DNA of 64,000 bases from Vitellaria paradoxa (taxonomy: Eukaryota; Streptophyta; Magnoliopsida; Ericales; Sapotaceae): NCBI GenBank assembly GCA_019916065.1, contig CM034243.1:2232001-2296000 (forward strand), given 5' to 3'. Within the stretch, counting starts at the first letter, position 1; each line of letters begins with the position of its first letter. The notes beneath the pieces are model-generated. The model saw only the letters and a list, made by a program, of their open reading frames with translations. It was not told the DNA's origin and searched no databases. This document shows, one piece after another, positions 11,301 through 21,745 of the stretch. The translations under genes and the position numbers were made by a program.

Positions 11301-13564
11301 GCAGAAAGAATATAAAATGATATCGCAACACTGTAAGCAGAGAATTGGTCAACATTTGAAGGGAGCGTAATTAGAATATAAGTCAGCAAAATGATGGTAT
11401 ATGTTGTTCAGATGTTCCATGAAAGTTGCTGCCCCTAATCTGAAAAGTATTTAATTTTGAAGATGCTTCACTGGCCGCATACCACAGATGACTGTCATTA
11501 TCCCATTTTTTCAAAAGCTTTTCTTTTCTTCATTTTTTCCTCCCTCCAACATTGGGGGGTCTTAGTAGAAAAGGGAAATAAAGTATTTAATTCCCCTATA
11601 TAATGCTCGTGACTTGGCTCCATTTTGATTCATAAAATTGCAGGCAACAAAATGAAACATTTATAAAAGATCATCATGAAAACTTAACCTGCGCATGATA
11701 TTTCTTCCACTAGGGTAAATTCTATGATCATCATTACTGGCATGTGCTTTTATTTGCAGGGAACCACAATTTACGTAAAAGGAGAATGAAAAAACAAGTG
11801 ATGGAAAAAAATAAAAAAGCAAAAAAAAAAAAAAAAAAAAGGACCCACAAAGAGTGACAACATAAATAGCCAAAATAAATAAATAAAAGCTCCTTTTTCC
11901 TAATTTTTAAGAACTTCAATTTATAATACTTTTATTGGAGAAGGCCATGGGAGTTCCACCCGCTAACCACGTGCTTGAGGATGCAGGGTAGGGATATCTT
12001 AAGTATGAAGTTGGTAAAAACATAGTATTAGAGGCATAGAATCCACCCTCCCCCCCCCCCCCCAAAAAAAAAAATCCCTTAAAAGTTGATGATAGAATTT
12101 CAGAAAGATAACCAGTTTCAGACCAGTGAACTGAGAGAACAATACAATCAAGCACTCAATTGCGTAGTGACTGGCACTTGATCAATGAAGGAATCATGCC
12201 TTCTATGGCATTTGACCTGTTCACACAATGGCTTCCCCAAAGCTGGGGAAGAAAGCACTGAGCTATGCTACATGGACCTTTTATGACCATAAAGGAGCAT
12301 CGAAGACCCTGAAATTTATTGTTCTTGAATACCTGAACGGAAACAGTTTTATGATAACTCATAGAATGTGCACGCCTAGTGAAGCATAAGAGTCAAAATT
12401 AATAATTAGAAATAGTTGTGCGCTTTCTAAGTTTTCAATGTTTTAGCATTTTATTTTTATGTTAATTTAGAAATTGTTATAGATAATCTCGAAACTAAAG
12501 AAAACTATTACTAAAAAGCTATATTGCTGTGTACAATCTGGAATGCAAACGTTGATACATGAAACCGGTAGAAAGTTGAAAACTTCTATTTATGTTGAAC
12601 ATATAAATCACATGATTAAGGGTCCGTTTGATGAAATGAAAAATGCTGAAAAACTCTGAAAATCTCCAAAAGTTATTCACTTTTTATCTCACTGCACGAA
12701 TTACGAACTCACACTTTATCTCACTTTTTGTCACTCGAAATGCCCCCTAAGTGAGCTCCAGTGGCAAATCAAGCTTCTGCACCCATCTAACACATGAAGT
12801 GCTACTTGTAATATGTAAGCATGGCAAACACAATAGCCCTTGAATGTGATGAGTTTACCTGGAGCACAACAGAATTGATGACATCTGCATATCTCACCGC
12901 CAGATTAAGTGATATACACCTGGCTGGAGCAATCGCAAAGCATCTGATCCTTCTCCTCTCTATGTTTAGCAATTTTTCCCGATTTTGAATCACCAACATT
13001 GTTAATAATGTTACTATTCCCTGCCCCTAGAGAATGCCCAGCGAAAGTCAAGGTATAGCTTGGATTTGTCTTGATTAGTTCCCTCAGAATATCACATTCT
13101 GCAGCAAAAACCCACTGAGCTGCATTCAATAGCCCATTATGAACGTAGCCTCCATCAAATTTTGTCTGCCCCAGTTTGTTATCAAGTAGGACGACGTAGT
13201 CACTTTCCTTTGCCAAATTAAGCCCCCTGATTGCTACAACTATATCAGCATTATCTTTATCAAGATAGATTAAGTAGGGAGGAACCTTTCCTTGGGTGTC
13301 TTCATCATTCTTTCGCAAAACTACCCAGTCAGGATTCATACCGTATCCACCAGGAGGAGCCCAAATTGGGTTTCGAAGATCATCTTCGTAGACGGCGAGT
13401 AGGTACCGGGTGATACGGGGTACCGGTTCAAATTCACTAGCACTAGCAAGGCCCCAGTTCTCACTTTCGCTGCCTGCGGCATAGAGGAATTTCTTCCATG
13501 CCCAACGAGCACAGCCCAAACAATATACACACTCGAGTAGCGGAAGACCACAAAAAGCTGACAT
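8385..13564 (-). CDS. Lipase class 3 family protein (calmodulin-binding heat-shock-protein type), with a one-base frameshift
   Basis: Serine alpha/beta-hydrolase predicted to act on acylglycerol-type lipids. Exons 13564-12859, 11250-11192, 10529-10401, 9586-9451 and 8594-8385 join in phase, giving about 412 residues once the frameshift is discounted. The N-terminus MSAFCGLPLLECVYC and the segment AVYEDDLRNPIWAPPGGYG are typical of plant lipases with the Lipase_3 N-terminal domain. The nucleophile elbow GHSLGAG lies near residues 175-181. The likely Asp is in DDFLPRT (exon 2) and the likely His in exon 4 (RFEHIVLS or SDHAIIW). Exon 3 carries a Cys-rich segment and DPRRLYAPGRLYHI; the C-terminus has the conserved MEIPPHQRMERQ. 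At 13019-13021 one extra base in a GGG run breaks the frame immediately after GAG. Downstream codons resume in another frame (TLLTMLVIQNREK), and all later exons are intact. Introns hold a MITE and poly-C/poly-A tracts. Family assignment is firm; the substrate is unknown. Confidence 0.9.
12050..12074. repeat. Poly-C/poly-A compound homopolymer
   Basis: Fourteen C followed by eleven A, in the first intron of the lipase gene. Similar C-run/A-run junctions occur near 32833 and 44325; the same order ends a SINE at 47228. Confidence 0.85.
12620..12747. mobile_element. MITE (PIF/Harbinger-Tourist-like), 128 bp
   Basis: Lies in intron 1 of the lipase gene and is flanked on both sides by TAA (12617-12619 and 12748-12750). 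Ends GGGTCCGTTTG and (reverse complement) GGGGGCATTTCG are diverged terminal inverted repeats. The internal phrases tgcacgaattacgaactca and tttatctcac recur in elements at 58791-58947 and around 58150. TSD and end structure suggest the Tourist superfamily; no coding capacity. Confidence 0.6.
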
Positions 13565-16500
13565 GGATAACTAGGAAAAAAGAATCTTGATAAAATATTT
13601 AAAAAATCATCATTCTCTCAACAAAAGAAGTGATGGCTTTTTGAGTTGCTCAAAAGCTTCACACGGCTATCAGGAATAAATGTTGGAATTTTGTGGAATC
13701 AAAGAAGGAAAATGTAATATGTTTCTAATACTCTGTGGGGGGTGAAAAAAATGGCAGCTGGGTGCCAAATGTTAATTGAGTCCAGAAGGGATATAGAACC
13801 CACTGATTTAGGTGAATAGATATCAGTTACAATATAGAGATTCTACCAGCTGACTGACTGGAAATATATAGATTAATGATAACTGGTTTCAAAAGCTACT
13901 CACCAAGTTAATTACGAAACCAAAAATTAGCATAAATAAAAAAATTAAAAATTAGCATAAATAACTTTGTCTATTTATGTAAAAGAAAAAAAAAAGTACG
14001 GTAGAACACTCGATCCTTACATAAAGCTAACAAGTTACTAGTTTAGAACATTATGGATTAAAACACTAAAGAATTTAAATTGAAGATCAGTTTCAAGGAC
14101 AAAACTAAAAGAGGTTCACCTAAAAGATGAAAACTTCAAATCGCCATTAATCAAACACGGATCTCCAAAAACTGAAAAGGGTTGCAGTTAAAATAATACC
14201 CAAGACCTGGAATTGGGAACAGGAAGACGGTATGTAGTTGTGATCATCAGACACAAACTCTACATGGCATTAAATCATCACCACATGTATGAATGTATAT
14301 ATACAACATACTCGCACCCACAAAGGCTACAGAAGATTACCAGCCCAGGAACTTGGAAGAAAAAAGGGAAGAGAAGGAAAGAACAAGGTGAACGAATAAT
14401 TGGCAGACGACTGAAGGGGAATTCAGAGGCTTACCAGTAAGTCAAGCCCATGTCTTTGGTATACCTTATTTGAAGAACCACAGGTGGAACAATTTTTTGC
14501 TCCCGCGGAGCCACGAACCGCTACTCAATTCGTTGGTCCGCAAGGGGTGCCCAACACCGACGGTGTGAGACGGGTGGATCCGCAAGCCTTACCGAATCCG
14601 GATAGGTACCCGCGTAAATTATTACCATTATTATTACCGCTCCTGCGATGGACTCTCCCACTACACCGAAACCCATTACTAGATTCGTTTGCCATCTCTC
14701 TATTTATTACCATTTCAAGTTTATTTATTTCTTACTTAAAATCTTAAACCCATCTAATTTCAAACCAGCCAAATTTGTTTCCATTCTCATCCCAACCCAC
14801 CTAATTAGACAGGATGGGATGAGTTGTCTGGTTTGCCGAGACAGACTAATTAAATACTATTTAAAAGTTAATATTTTTTTTTTAAATAATTAGTGTTATC
14901 GCAACGCTCAACACCATATATACACACTTAAACTTTTTTTTATCCACGTTTTTATCGTTTCCCTGTCAAGTAAATAAAATAAAATCATTTAAATAAATTA
15001 CAAATAACACGAAACATGTAAGTTTAATCATCATTTATACATCCAAATAAATTTATAAAATTGATCATTTATTCACTGTTTACTTTGAACTACTTAATAA
15101 CAAAATTAACGCTCATCAACAAACTCTAATAGATTTCACTTAAGGCAAAAAATTTTAAAAAAATACATTTAGTAGCTGAAGACCCAAGTTATTTTTATTT
15201 TATGAACAAAATTATAATTATATAAATATATAATATATTACACGCATTTGTTAAAAGGTGCTCTATGACACTCATTAAGGACCAATGAAAACATATTATA
15301 TGATATTGTTTCACACATTTTTATGCACAATTTCATTAAATTGCGAGATATTAATATGTGCCATATGCCTTTTAACATTAATAAAACTCTATATTATATT
15401 AAACAAATATTTAGTTTGTACTGTATAAACATTAGTAGATACTAAATATGGTGTACACTACAAATAAATTTCAAAATCATTGCAAACTTATATAGGTATT
15501 AATTTTTAATTCTAAATTCATTCCAATCCCAGTAAAATACTTCTGGTTTGGCTTTTAATGTGTTTAATAGAGTTGAATACCTCCGTATGTCCAATGATTT
15601 TCCTTATCCTATGTATTCATTTCAATTTAACCTGGTTCTTATATTCCATTTTAAAACATTTCATATTTGGAATTAGATACCCTTGTACACCAATTAATTT
15701 CCATCATTCTATATTTTCATTTCAGTTTAACCTAGTTCTCATATTAAATTTTAAAATATTTTATATTTGGAATTGGTTTAATTTTAAAGCGAGTAAGTGA
15801 GTTGAATTTGATAGATAAATCTTTGTATTTAAACCATACATTTAAATTTGATAACTAGAGTGAAATTTTTATATTTAGAATTTAAGTAAAATTTAAGTAG
15901 AATTGAATTGATTTGAAAAAAATATCAAATTTGACCTTACTATAAATAAAGTAGTATGAGATAAAAGGATATATTTGTTCGCTTATTTAAATGACTGAAA
16001 AAGAGAATTAATTATCACCAGAATTTTTTGTTTTAGGTTAGATTTAAAATGATAAAAAAATCCCAAATTTTAGGACGTTAAATGAAATCAAACTCACTCG
16101 TAAAGTTCTCACTTTAATTATAAACATGTAAATTTAGAATTAAATAGTATCTCGTAGATATGGGTAGAAAGCCAATAGGTGGCTGCAGTGGTCTATAGTT
16201 GAACAATTTAGACCCAACCCGCTAAACTAATTTTGGTTTATCGACTTTCTTATTTGGAAATAAGTAGAGAGTTTTGTCCTTAACTGCTGCTAATATAACA
16301 TTAAAAAATACAAACCTAACAAGATATGAATATGTTAATTTAGAATTAATACTATAAATTTAAAATTAATTAATTATTTAATATATTTATCAAAATTTAT
16401 TAATTTTAAATTAATACTAATTTTTTAGAAATAATTAATTAATTAATATATTTATTAAAATTTAAAATATTTATAATATATTCAATTTTAAAATTTTCAA

Positions 16501-16670
16501 GTATAAATATAAATAGATACAAAGCGACGCAAATCCATACCACCATCCCACTTCGCATTATGGTCGTGTCATACTTATTCGACATTCCCAAACTACCCTT
16601 ATCCTTTTCATTATGACCATCCTATGCACCGACTAGCCAGTAGCCGCTTGTTGTTACTCTCTTCGGTCGC
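13565..16670. other. Intergenic between the divergently transcribed lipase and RPL36 genes
   Basis: No gene recognised. The first ~1 kb must contain the lipase promoter and leader; short GC-richer text at 14490-14660 (with ggtacccgcg-type motifs) may be a leader exon or repeat relic. 14860-16500 is strongly AT-rich with a 100-bp tandem duplication at 15577-15776. The poly-T and AT runs give no further signal. Confidence 0.55.
15577..15776. repeat. Tandem duplication, two 100-bp units
   Basis: The phrases catttcaatttaacctggttct and catttcagtttaacctagttct lie exactly 100 bp apart (15619 and 15719). The following text, ending in atatttggaatt, is also repeated. Divergence is modest, so this is an old local duplication. 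Confidence 0.85.
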
Positions 16671-16719
16671 CTATAAAAGTCAGCAACAAACCATGAACCC
16701 TAGTTTTTACCGTCTAGGG

Positions 16720-16757
<38 letters not shown>
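16671..16757 (+). promoter_or_regulatory. RPL36 core promoter: TATA box, telo-box and CT-rich start region
   Basis: ctataaaag at 16671-16679 is a good TATA box. About 20 bp downstream is AACCCTAG (16696-16703), a telo-box of the kind found in plant ribosomal-protein promoters. It is followed by ctaggg and a (CT)n tract at about 16722-16757, which probably surrounds the transcription start and would give a pyrimidine-rich 5' end. The elements are seen directly; the start site is inferred. Confidence 0.7.
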
Positions 16758-16758
<1 letters not shown>

Positions 16759-16760
16759 AA

Positions 16761-19713
16761 GGTGAGGACAACCGCACCTCAAAATCGTCACTGATCTACT
16801 CCTAAAGCCGTAGTTTATCCAATTTATGTTGATGAATTCTGATTTCAGTTTCTCTATCTTGCAGAGTCTTCTGAGATTTTTCCCCCAGAAATTTGTCGTC
16901 GAAGCTGATTGGTAAGCGAGAAACCATTTTCCCCGTGTGGTCTAAATTTAGCAGTCGTTTAACGCATTTCCTTGGATCTCTTGCAAGTGCTTATGCTCTT
17001 GGACTGCAAATTTGCTTTCTTAGAAATATTAACTGCTTCGTTTCCGTGAATTCGTGTAAAAATGTTGGATAAAGGGAAAGATGTTGAACTTAAGTGTTCA
17101 TGTTCACTATTGGAGACGGAATGAGACATATTCAACTAATTGACTTGTTGTTTCGGTTGGTTTTATTTTTTATTAGCAGCGTAATAATATTTACTGTTTG
17201 GTTATATATATTCCATAGAAAGGGAAAAGTGAGTGCTGCTTAAGAAGAATTAGCATTTTCATTAGTGTGATACGCAAGACTTAATAGATTCACTTGTTAC
17301 AAGTAGAGGAATTTGGCTTAGCGGAGCTGAGTTTCTTTAATTTTCAAGTCGACCAAGTGATGTGATGGATGTTTTTTTGTTTTCGCTATTTGGTTAGTTT
17401 GGTATGGATGAATGACGTGGAGTAGATTGTTCATTTCCATGCATTGTTCAAATCTCTTGAAGGAATGAGGTGGAATGGAAGGCCAATTTCCCTGAAGGGA
17501 CCATTCTAACAAATGTGTGAAGGACTTTCATTTGCTAATGGAACAAGAGAAAAAATTGAAGGTAAAAGAAAAAGAATAAGAAGAAGAAGAAGAAGAAGAG
17601 AGAATAAAAAAGCAAACAGTGATCATTGCCAACCACCTTTATGCCCCCCATCCCCACCACCTTGTTTGTTGCCGCAATTGTTGCTGCCAATACCACCCTT
17701 CACTACCACCAATAATTGTCTACTACCTTCATCACCACTCTCTATAACTTCTATCGCCATCCATCACGACTATTCTCTACTACCTCGGCATCTTATGCTA
17801 TCGCTTGGCAGCTCCAGTGCTCTGTCACTTGTCATTTTTCTGCTCTTCCACCACCTGTCTGTCTGTCACCACAACGCCACTACTTCCTCCTCCAGCGTGC
17901 TGTCACTTGCCATTTTTTCTTTCTTCCATCACCTGTCATTTTTCTTCGTCACTACAATGCCACTACGTCCTTTACCATTCATTGCCACCTCTATCACCAA
18001 TCACAAGCCACACTGTCATCTGCCACCACCACCGCACCCCCCATCTATCAATACTTCTGTTTTTTCTTTTTTTTTTATTCAATTTGATTTTAATTTAATT
18101 CTATTCCATTCACTTGTACCAAATGTGTCCTTAGTTCTCATATTATTGGTAACAAAAATTAAGGTTTTGTTATGTCGTACTTCTACATGCTCTCTTGGTT
18201 TGCATACAGTTTTCCAATATGATGTTACATAGATCATAATTGATGTACTTTATTTAAGTGCACATGCAATATGCTGGATTGGCTTGTGGGCTTATACAGG
18301 TTTCCTCGTTACATGGTGTTATAATCAGAAAATAAGAATGATTTTGTTCGAATAGAAACATCTAGGTAGATGACGTACCAACGTTATAGCTGTGTTGAAA
18401 ACCAATGCTCATGCGACACACTCTCAATGCATGTTGAATTCTTTCTAATGTGTCATATGATTTTTCATTGTTTTAGAATTGGAGACCTTTTTGTCACTTT
18501 AGAGAAGCGTGAGCATCACTCAAACACAATGGAGAATATTGAAATGTTGAAAATAATAGAATTAAATAATAACATGTAAGAAATAAGAATTTATATTTAT
18601 TAATGGGTGAGTCTATTTGCACTCCACAAATGAATTCTTCACTCTACTTTACTTTTTTATTAAATAAAATCACACAATTACCCTCGTTCTCGTAAAAGGA
18701 TATTTACAACATTAAAATTATACAGCATATCTTATTAGAAGAATGAGGGTAATTGTATAATTTTATTTAATGAAAAAGTAAAGTGTAGTGCAAGAATTCA
18801 TTTGTGGAGTGCAAATAGACCCACCCTTTATTAATTCATTATTCTTTATTTTTTTTTAATTCTAGAAATTTAAGACAGAAATTCTAATTTATTTGTAAGT
18901 AAAATGTTCTAACACAGATATAAATAAGAGAGAGAGGTATTTTTAAAGTAAAAGTGAAAAATTTCATGTATATATACATACATATATATTTGTTAACATG
19001 TCCATGCCATGTCATTTCCTTGTATTTTTTTTTTAAATTAACATACTGGCGTGTCCATTTTGTCGTGTATCCATTTGCATGCATGTTTGTATCCGTGTTG
19101 TTAGGTGAAAAGAGAACACAAAATCCTGAGTTTGGCTGGTTTTTACTCGGTTAGAGTTGGGGGTTTATTATTTATCTTCAGTTTACTTGATGATATGTGA
19201 TATCACATATGCATTGTATCTAGATGCAAAACTATTGCATAATTAGTTATATAGTTGAGAAGAGATTATAGCACAGTGCCAGTTGGGTGGTGTCACACAT
19301 TTTCCTGATTTTCTTCTTATTAATAAGATTATTGTTGTTGTTATTATTATTTTGTAGAAAGGATATTTCTCTTGTTGACTGTTTTATCTATCATATTATA
19401 AAGGTTTCTTATCATAGTCTGCATCTTAAAATCACAGATTTTTTGGTCTGCATCTTAAAATCACAGATTTTTTGTAATTAGACCTCCATAGTTTCTCCTT
19501 GGAAGGTCTGCGCATCAAAGCCATTTGGGATATGTATAACCAAAGCCTTTATTTTACTGCCATATATTATTATCCATTTTTGATATATATCATGTTGCCT
19601 ATTTTTTTGTAATTGTTCAGGGTTAACATTTGCATCAACTTGCCTGTTTTAAGTAGACATTGAAATTTAATTTTACGTTGTAAGTTGATCAATGGACTGG
19701 ATTTTGTACTCAG
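16761..19713 (+). other. RPL36 leader introns (probable)
   Basis: Candidate splice sites in the leader: donor CGAAG/gtgagg at about 16761, acceptor ttgcag/AG at about 16864, donor GATTG/gtaagc at 16912, and acceptor gtactcag at 19713, three bases before the ATG. This implies a short non-coding exon and a ~2.8 kb leader intron. The intron holds a pyrimidine-rich low-complexity tract (17620-18080) with a repeated ctgtcacttg..catttttc unit, plus a MITE. Splicing is inferred from sequence only. Confidence 0.55.
18605..18826. mobile_element. Mutator-type MITE, 222 bp, with perfect 9-bp target duplication
   Basis: Long terminal inverted repeats of about 85 bp: the left end starts gggtgagtctatttgcactc, and the reverse complement of the right end starts gggtgggtctatttgcactc. 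Both continue through ccacaaatgaattctt and into aattaccctc. The element is flanked by identical 9-mers tttattaat (18596-18604 and 18827-18835). Long TIRs plus a 9-bp TSD are hallmarks of non-autonomous Mutator elements. It sits in the RPL36 leader intron and shares no obvious end sequence with the large MULE at 21232. Confidence 0.85.
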
Positions 19714-19716
19714 TTG

Positions 19717-20510
19717 ATGGCTCCAAGGCAACCTAACACTGGCCTCTTTGTGGGTCTAAACAAAGGACATGTTGTAACCAAGAAGGAAGTGGCTCCACGT
19801 CCTTCTGATAGAAAGGGGGTAAGTTATTTCTGTGTTCTTTTAATCTATTTATACTTCAATTTTAGTTTGCTTTATAACTGCTCTGTATGTAGTATCATTT
19901 GTGTTCACTTGTTTATTTTGTCACATAAAATGCCTTTGTAGTCTCCGCACGGATGGACTACTAATTATCTTCTAAAAATGCCATATGACATTTTATTATT
20001 TTCTTTTCACATCTCTCTTTTAATTCAGAAAACAAGTAAAAGGGTCCATTTTGTGAGAAACCTTATCAGGGAAGTCGCTGGCTTTGCCCCGTATGAGAAG
20101 AGGATAACTGAACTTCTTAAAGTTGGGAAAGATAAGCGGGCACTGAAAGTGGCAAAGAGAAAGTTGGGCACTCATAAGAGGGCCAAAAAGAAGCGAGAGG
20201 AGATGTCCAATGCTCTTCGCAAAATGAGGTATTTGATGCTGCATGGATTATAAATTTGTATTCACATTTGTTGATGTAAAATTGACCTTGAATTGAACCG
20301 TGATGGAAATGATTGATGATTTGCAATGTAAACTTGGAGGTTGACCCTTAATCCAGAGTATGTTGCTCTTTGGGATTTATATGGTGAATTTGCGCATTTT
20401 ACTTTTTTTTTTTTCTCTCCTCTTCTTGTTTCTTCTACTGCCCTTTGGGTTGTAATTTATTTATTTATTTTTATCTTAGGTCTGCTGGAGGTGGTGAGAA
20501 AAAGAAGTGA
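19717..20510 (+). CDS. RPL36: 60S ribosomal protein eL36
   Basis: Structural protein of the large cytosolic ribosomal subunit. Three coding exons, 19717-19818, 20029-20228 and 20480-20510, join in phase to 110 residues, the usual plant length. The N-terminus reads [20 protein letters not shown], then exon 2 contains [32 protein letters not shown] and [14 protein letters not shown], and exon 3 ends GGGEKKK. It is extremely basic, as expected for an rRNA-binding protein. All junctions are GT-AG. The ATG lies three bases after a probable leader-intron acceptor. The promoter has a telo-box and CT tract, matching co-regulation of ribosomal genes. No lesions seen. Confidence 0.97.
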
Positions 20511-21231
20511 GCTGTTGCAAGTTGATCTCTTCTCAAGAGTTTGATTGGAGGAGATTAGGAGTTGGTGCTTTTTTTGGCTTTCATGTATCGTTAAACCAGA
20601 GCCTTAGATTTTTTCCAATCATTTTTTTTTATTTAATATTAAGACAATTGCTTAAAATTTCCCATCCAATATTTAACTTTTCATCGAGGAATCTAATTTC
20701 CCCCTTCCTGTATTCTTGTTCCATTTTATGGAACTGTTCTGCCATGTCCAAGTATTTGGATTATTCCTGTTATTTTATGGGCAGAAGTTATCTGTGCTGT
20801 GATGAAAATTGGCCAATATGATATATTGATGTTTTGATGGAATTTTTGATTTATTAAAATTTTCCAGTCTATTTAGCTGTCATTATTTTTTCCATGGTGT
20901 AAATATTTATTTCTGTTTGAATTCTAAGCATGGTTTTGTACAACGAGTCTGGATTTTTTTTATTTGGCTTTTTTTAATCACTGTTTGATTTCCTTTGTTT
21001 TAGATAAATTGTAATCATGTTTTTCACACCAGTGAAAAGTAATTGTAAAAGAAATTGCTTAAAAAAAGGAGAAGTCAAAGCGAGTTTTTCATTCGAACAT
21101 GACAAAGGGCCTGTTTGGCACAAATTTTTAATCACGTTATTCGCATTAGCGCAAACTATTTGTTAAAAGAAAAAAAGTGCATAAAAATAGAAGAATTAAA
21201 AAAAAAATTCCGTTCTAAGAGAGAGAAAGGG
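20511..21231. other. RPL36 3' UTR and short intergenic spacer
   Basis: T-rich DNA following the RPL36 stop codon, presumably including its 3' UTR and polyadenylation region. No other gene seen. It ends at the left boundary of the MULE. Confidence 0.6.
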
Positions 21232-21336
21232 ATTTTTTACGTAAATAATAATATTAATTTAATTATATACAGAAATAGGCTTGCTGGGGATTATTGACAA
21301 AAATGTGTTGGGTGTCGTCAGTGCTATTGACGACAT
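21232..21336 (+). repeat. MULE left terminal inverted repeat
   Basis: Matches the reverse complement of 29083-29188 nearly throughout, including the inner near-palindromic unit tgtcgtcagtgctattgacgaca (21313-21335). About 10-12 mismatches are visible by eye. Confidence 0.85.
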
Positions 21337-21423
21337 CTTGCTGATATCAGACTAACTACCTAAACTGCCTAAGGTGTCGTCAATGGCACTGACGACATCA
21401 TGTCGTCGATAGCACTGACAACA
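21313..21423. repeat. Three near-palindromic 23-bp repeats, MULE left end
   Basis: Units at 21313-21335, 21375-21397 and 21401-21423 follow the pattern TGTCGTC, nine variable bases, GACGACA (the third ends GACAACA). Each is an inverted repeat of TGTCGTC arms around a core such as aatggcact. They resemble paired protein-binding half-sites; binding by the element's transposase is inference. Confidence 0.9.
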
Positions 21424-21745
21424 CCCTACCAAAACCCACCCCAAAACAGATTGTATAATCCAGCCCCCAAACAGTAAAATATCAACACAACAACAACAAC
21501 TCTGATAAAGTCAAAAATATTTTCAGATTTTAAGTATATAAATCATTACAAACAATTAACAAAAAAATAAACGCTTGCTTCCTTAATTGCTAAATTAGAG
21601 AATAAAATAAATGATGATTAAACTAAATCAAAACATAAGCAAAATAGTTTTCGATAGCATTACACCTCCAATCTAAACCTTTAATTCTAAACTTTTACAA
21701 AACATGTTTTGTGTTTACATGTTAAGAAGACAAAAATGTAATGGA

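Noticed and set aside
17513..18232. Forward open frame of 239 codons, the longest in the RPL36 leader
   Set aside because: Composition is simple (Arg/Lys then Ser/Pro/Leu/His runs from purine- and pyrimidine-rich repeats). Overlapping frames are open as well, a ctgtcacttg unit is repeated, and it lies between the leader donor and acceptor of RPL36.
21313..21423. CRISPR-like array of 23-bp palindromic units
   Set aside because: Only three units with unequal spacing, mirrored at the other transposon end; CRISPR arrays are prokaryotic and this is plant DNA.
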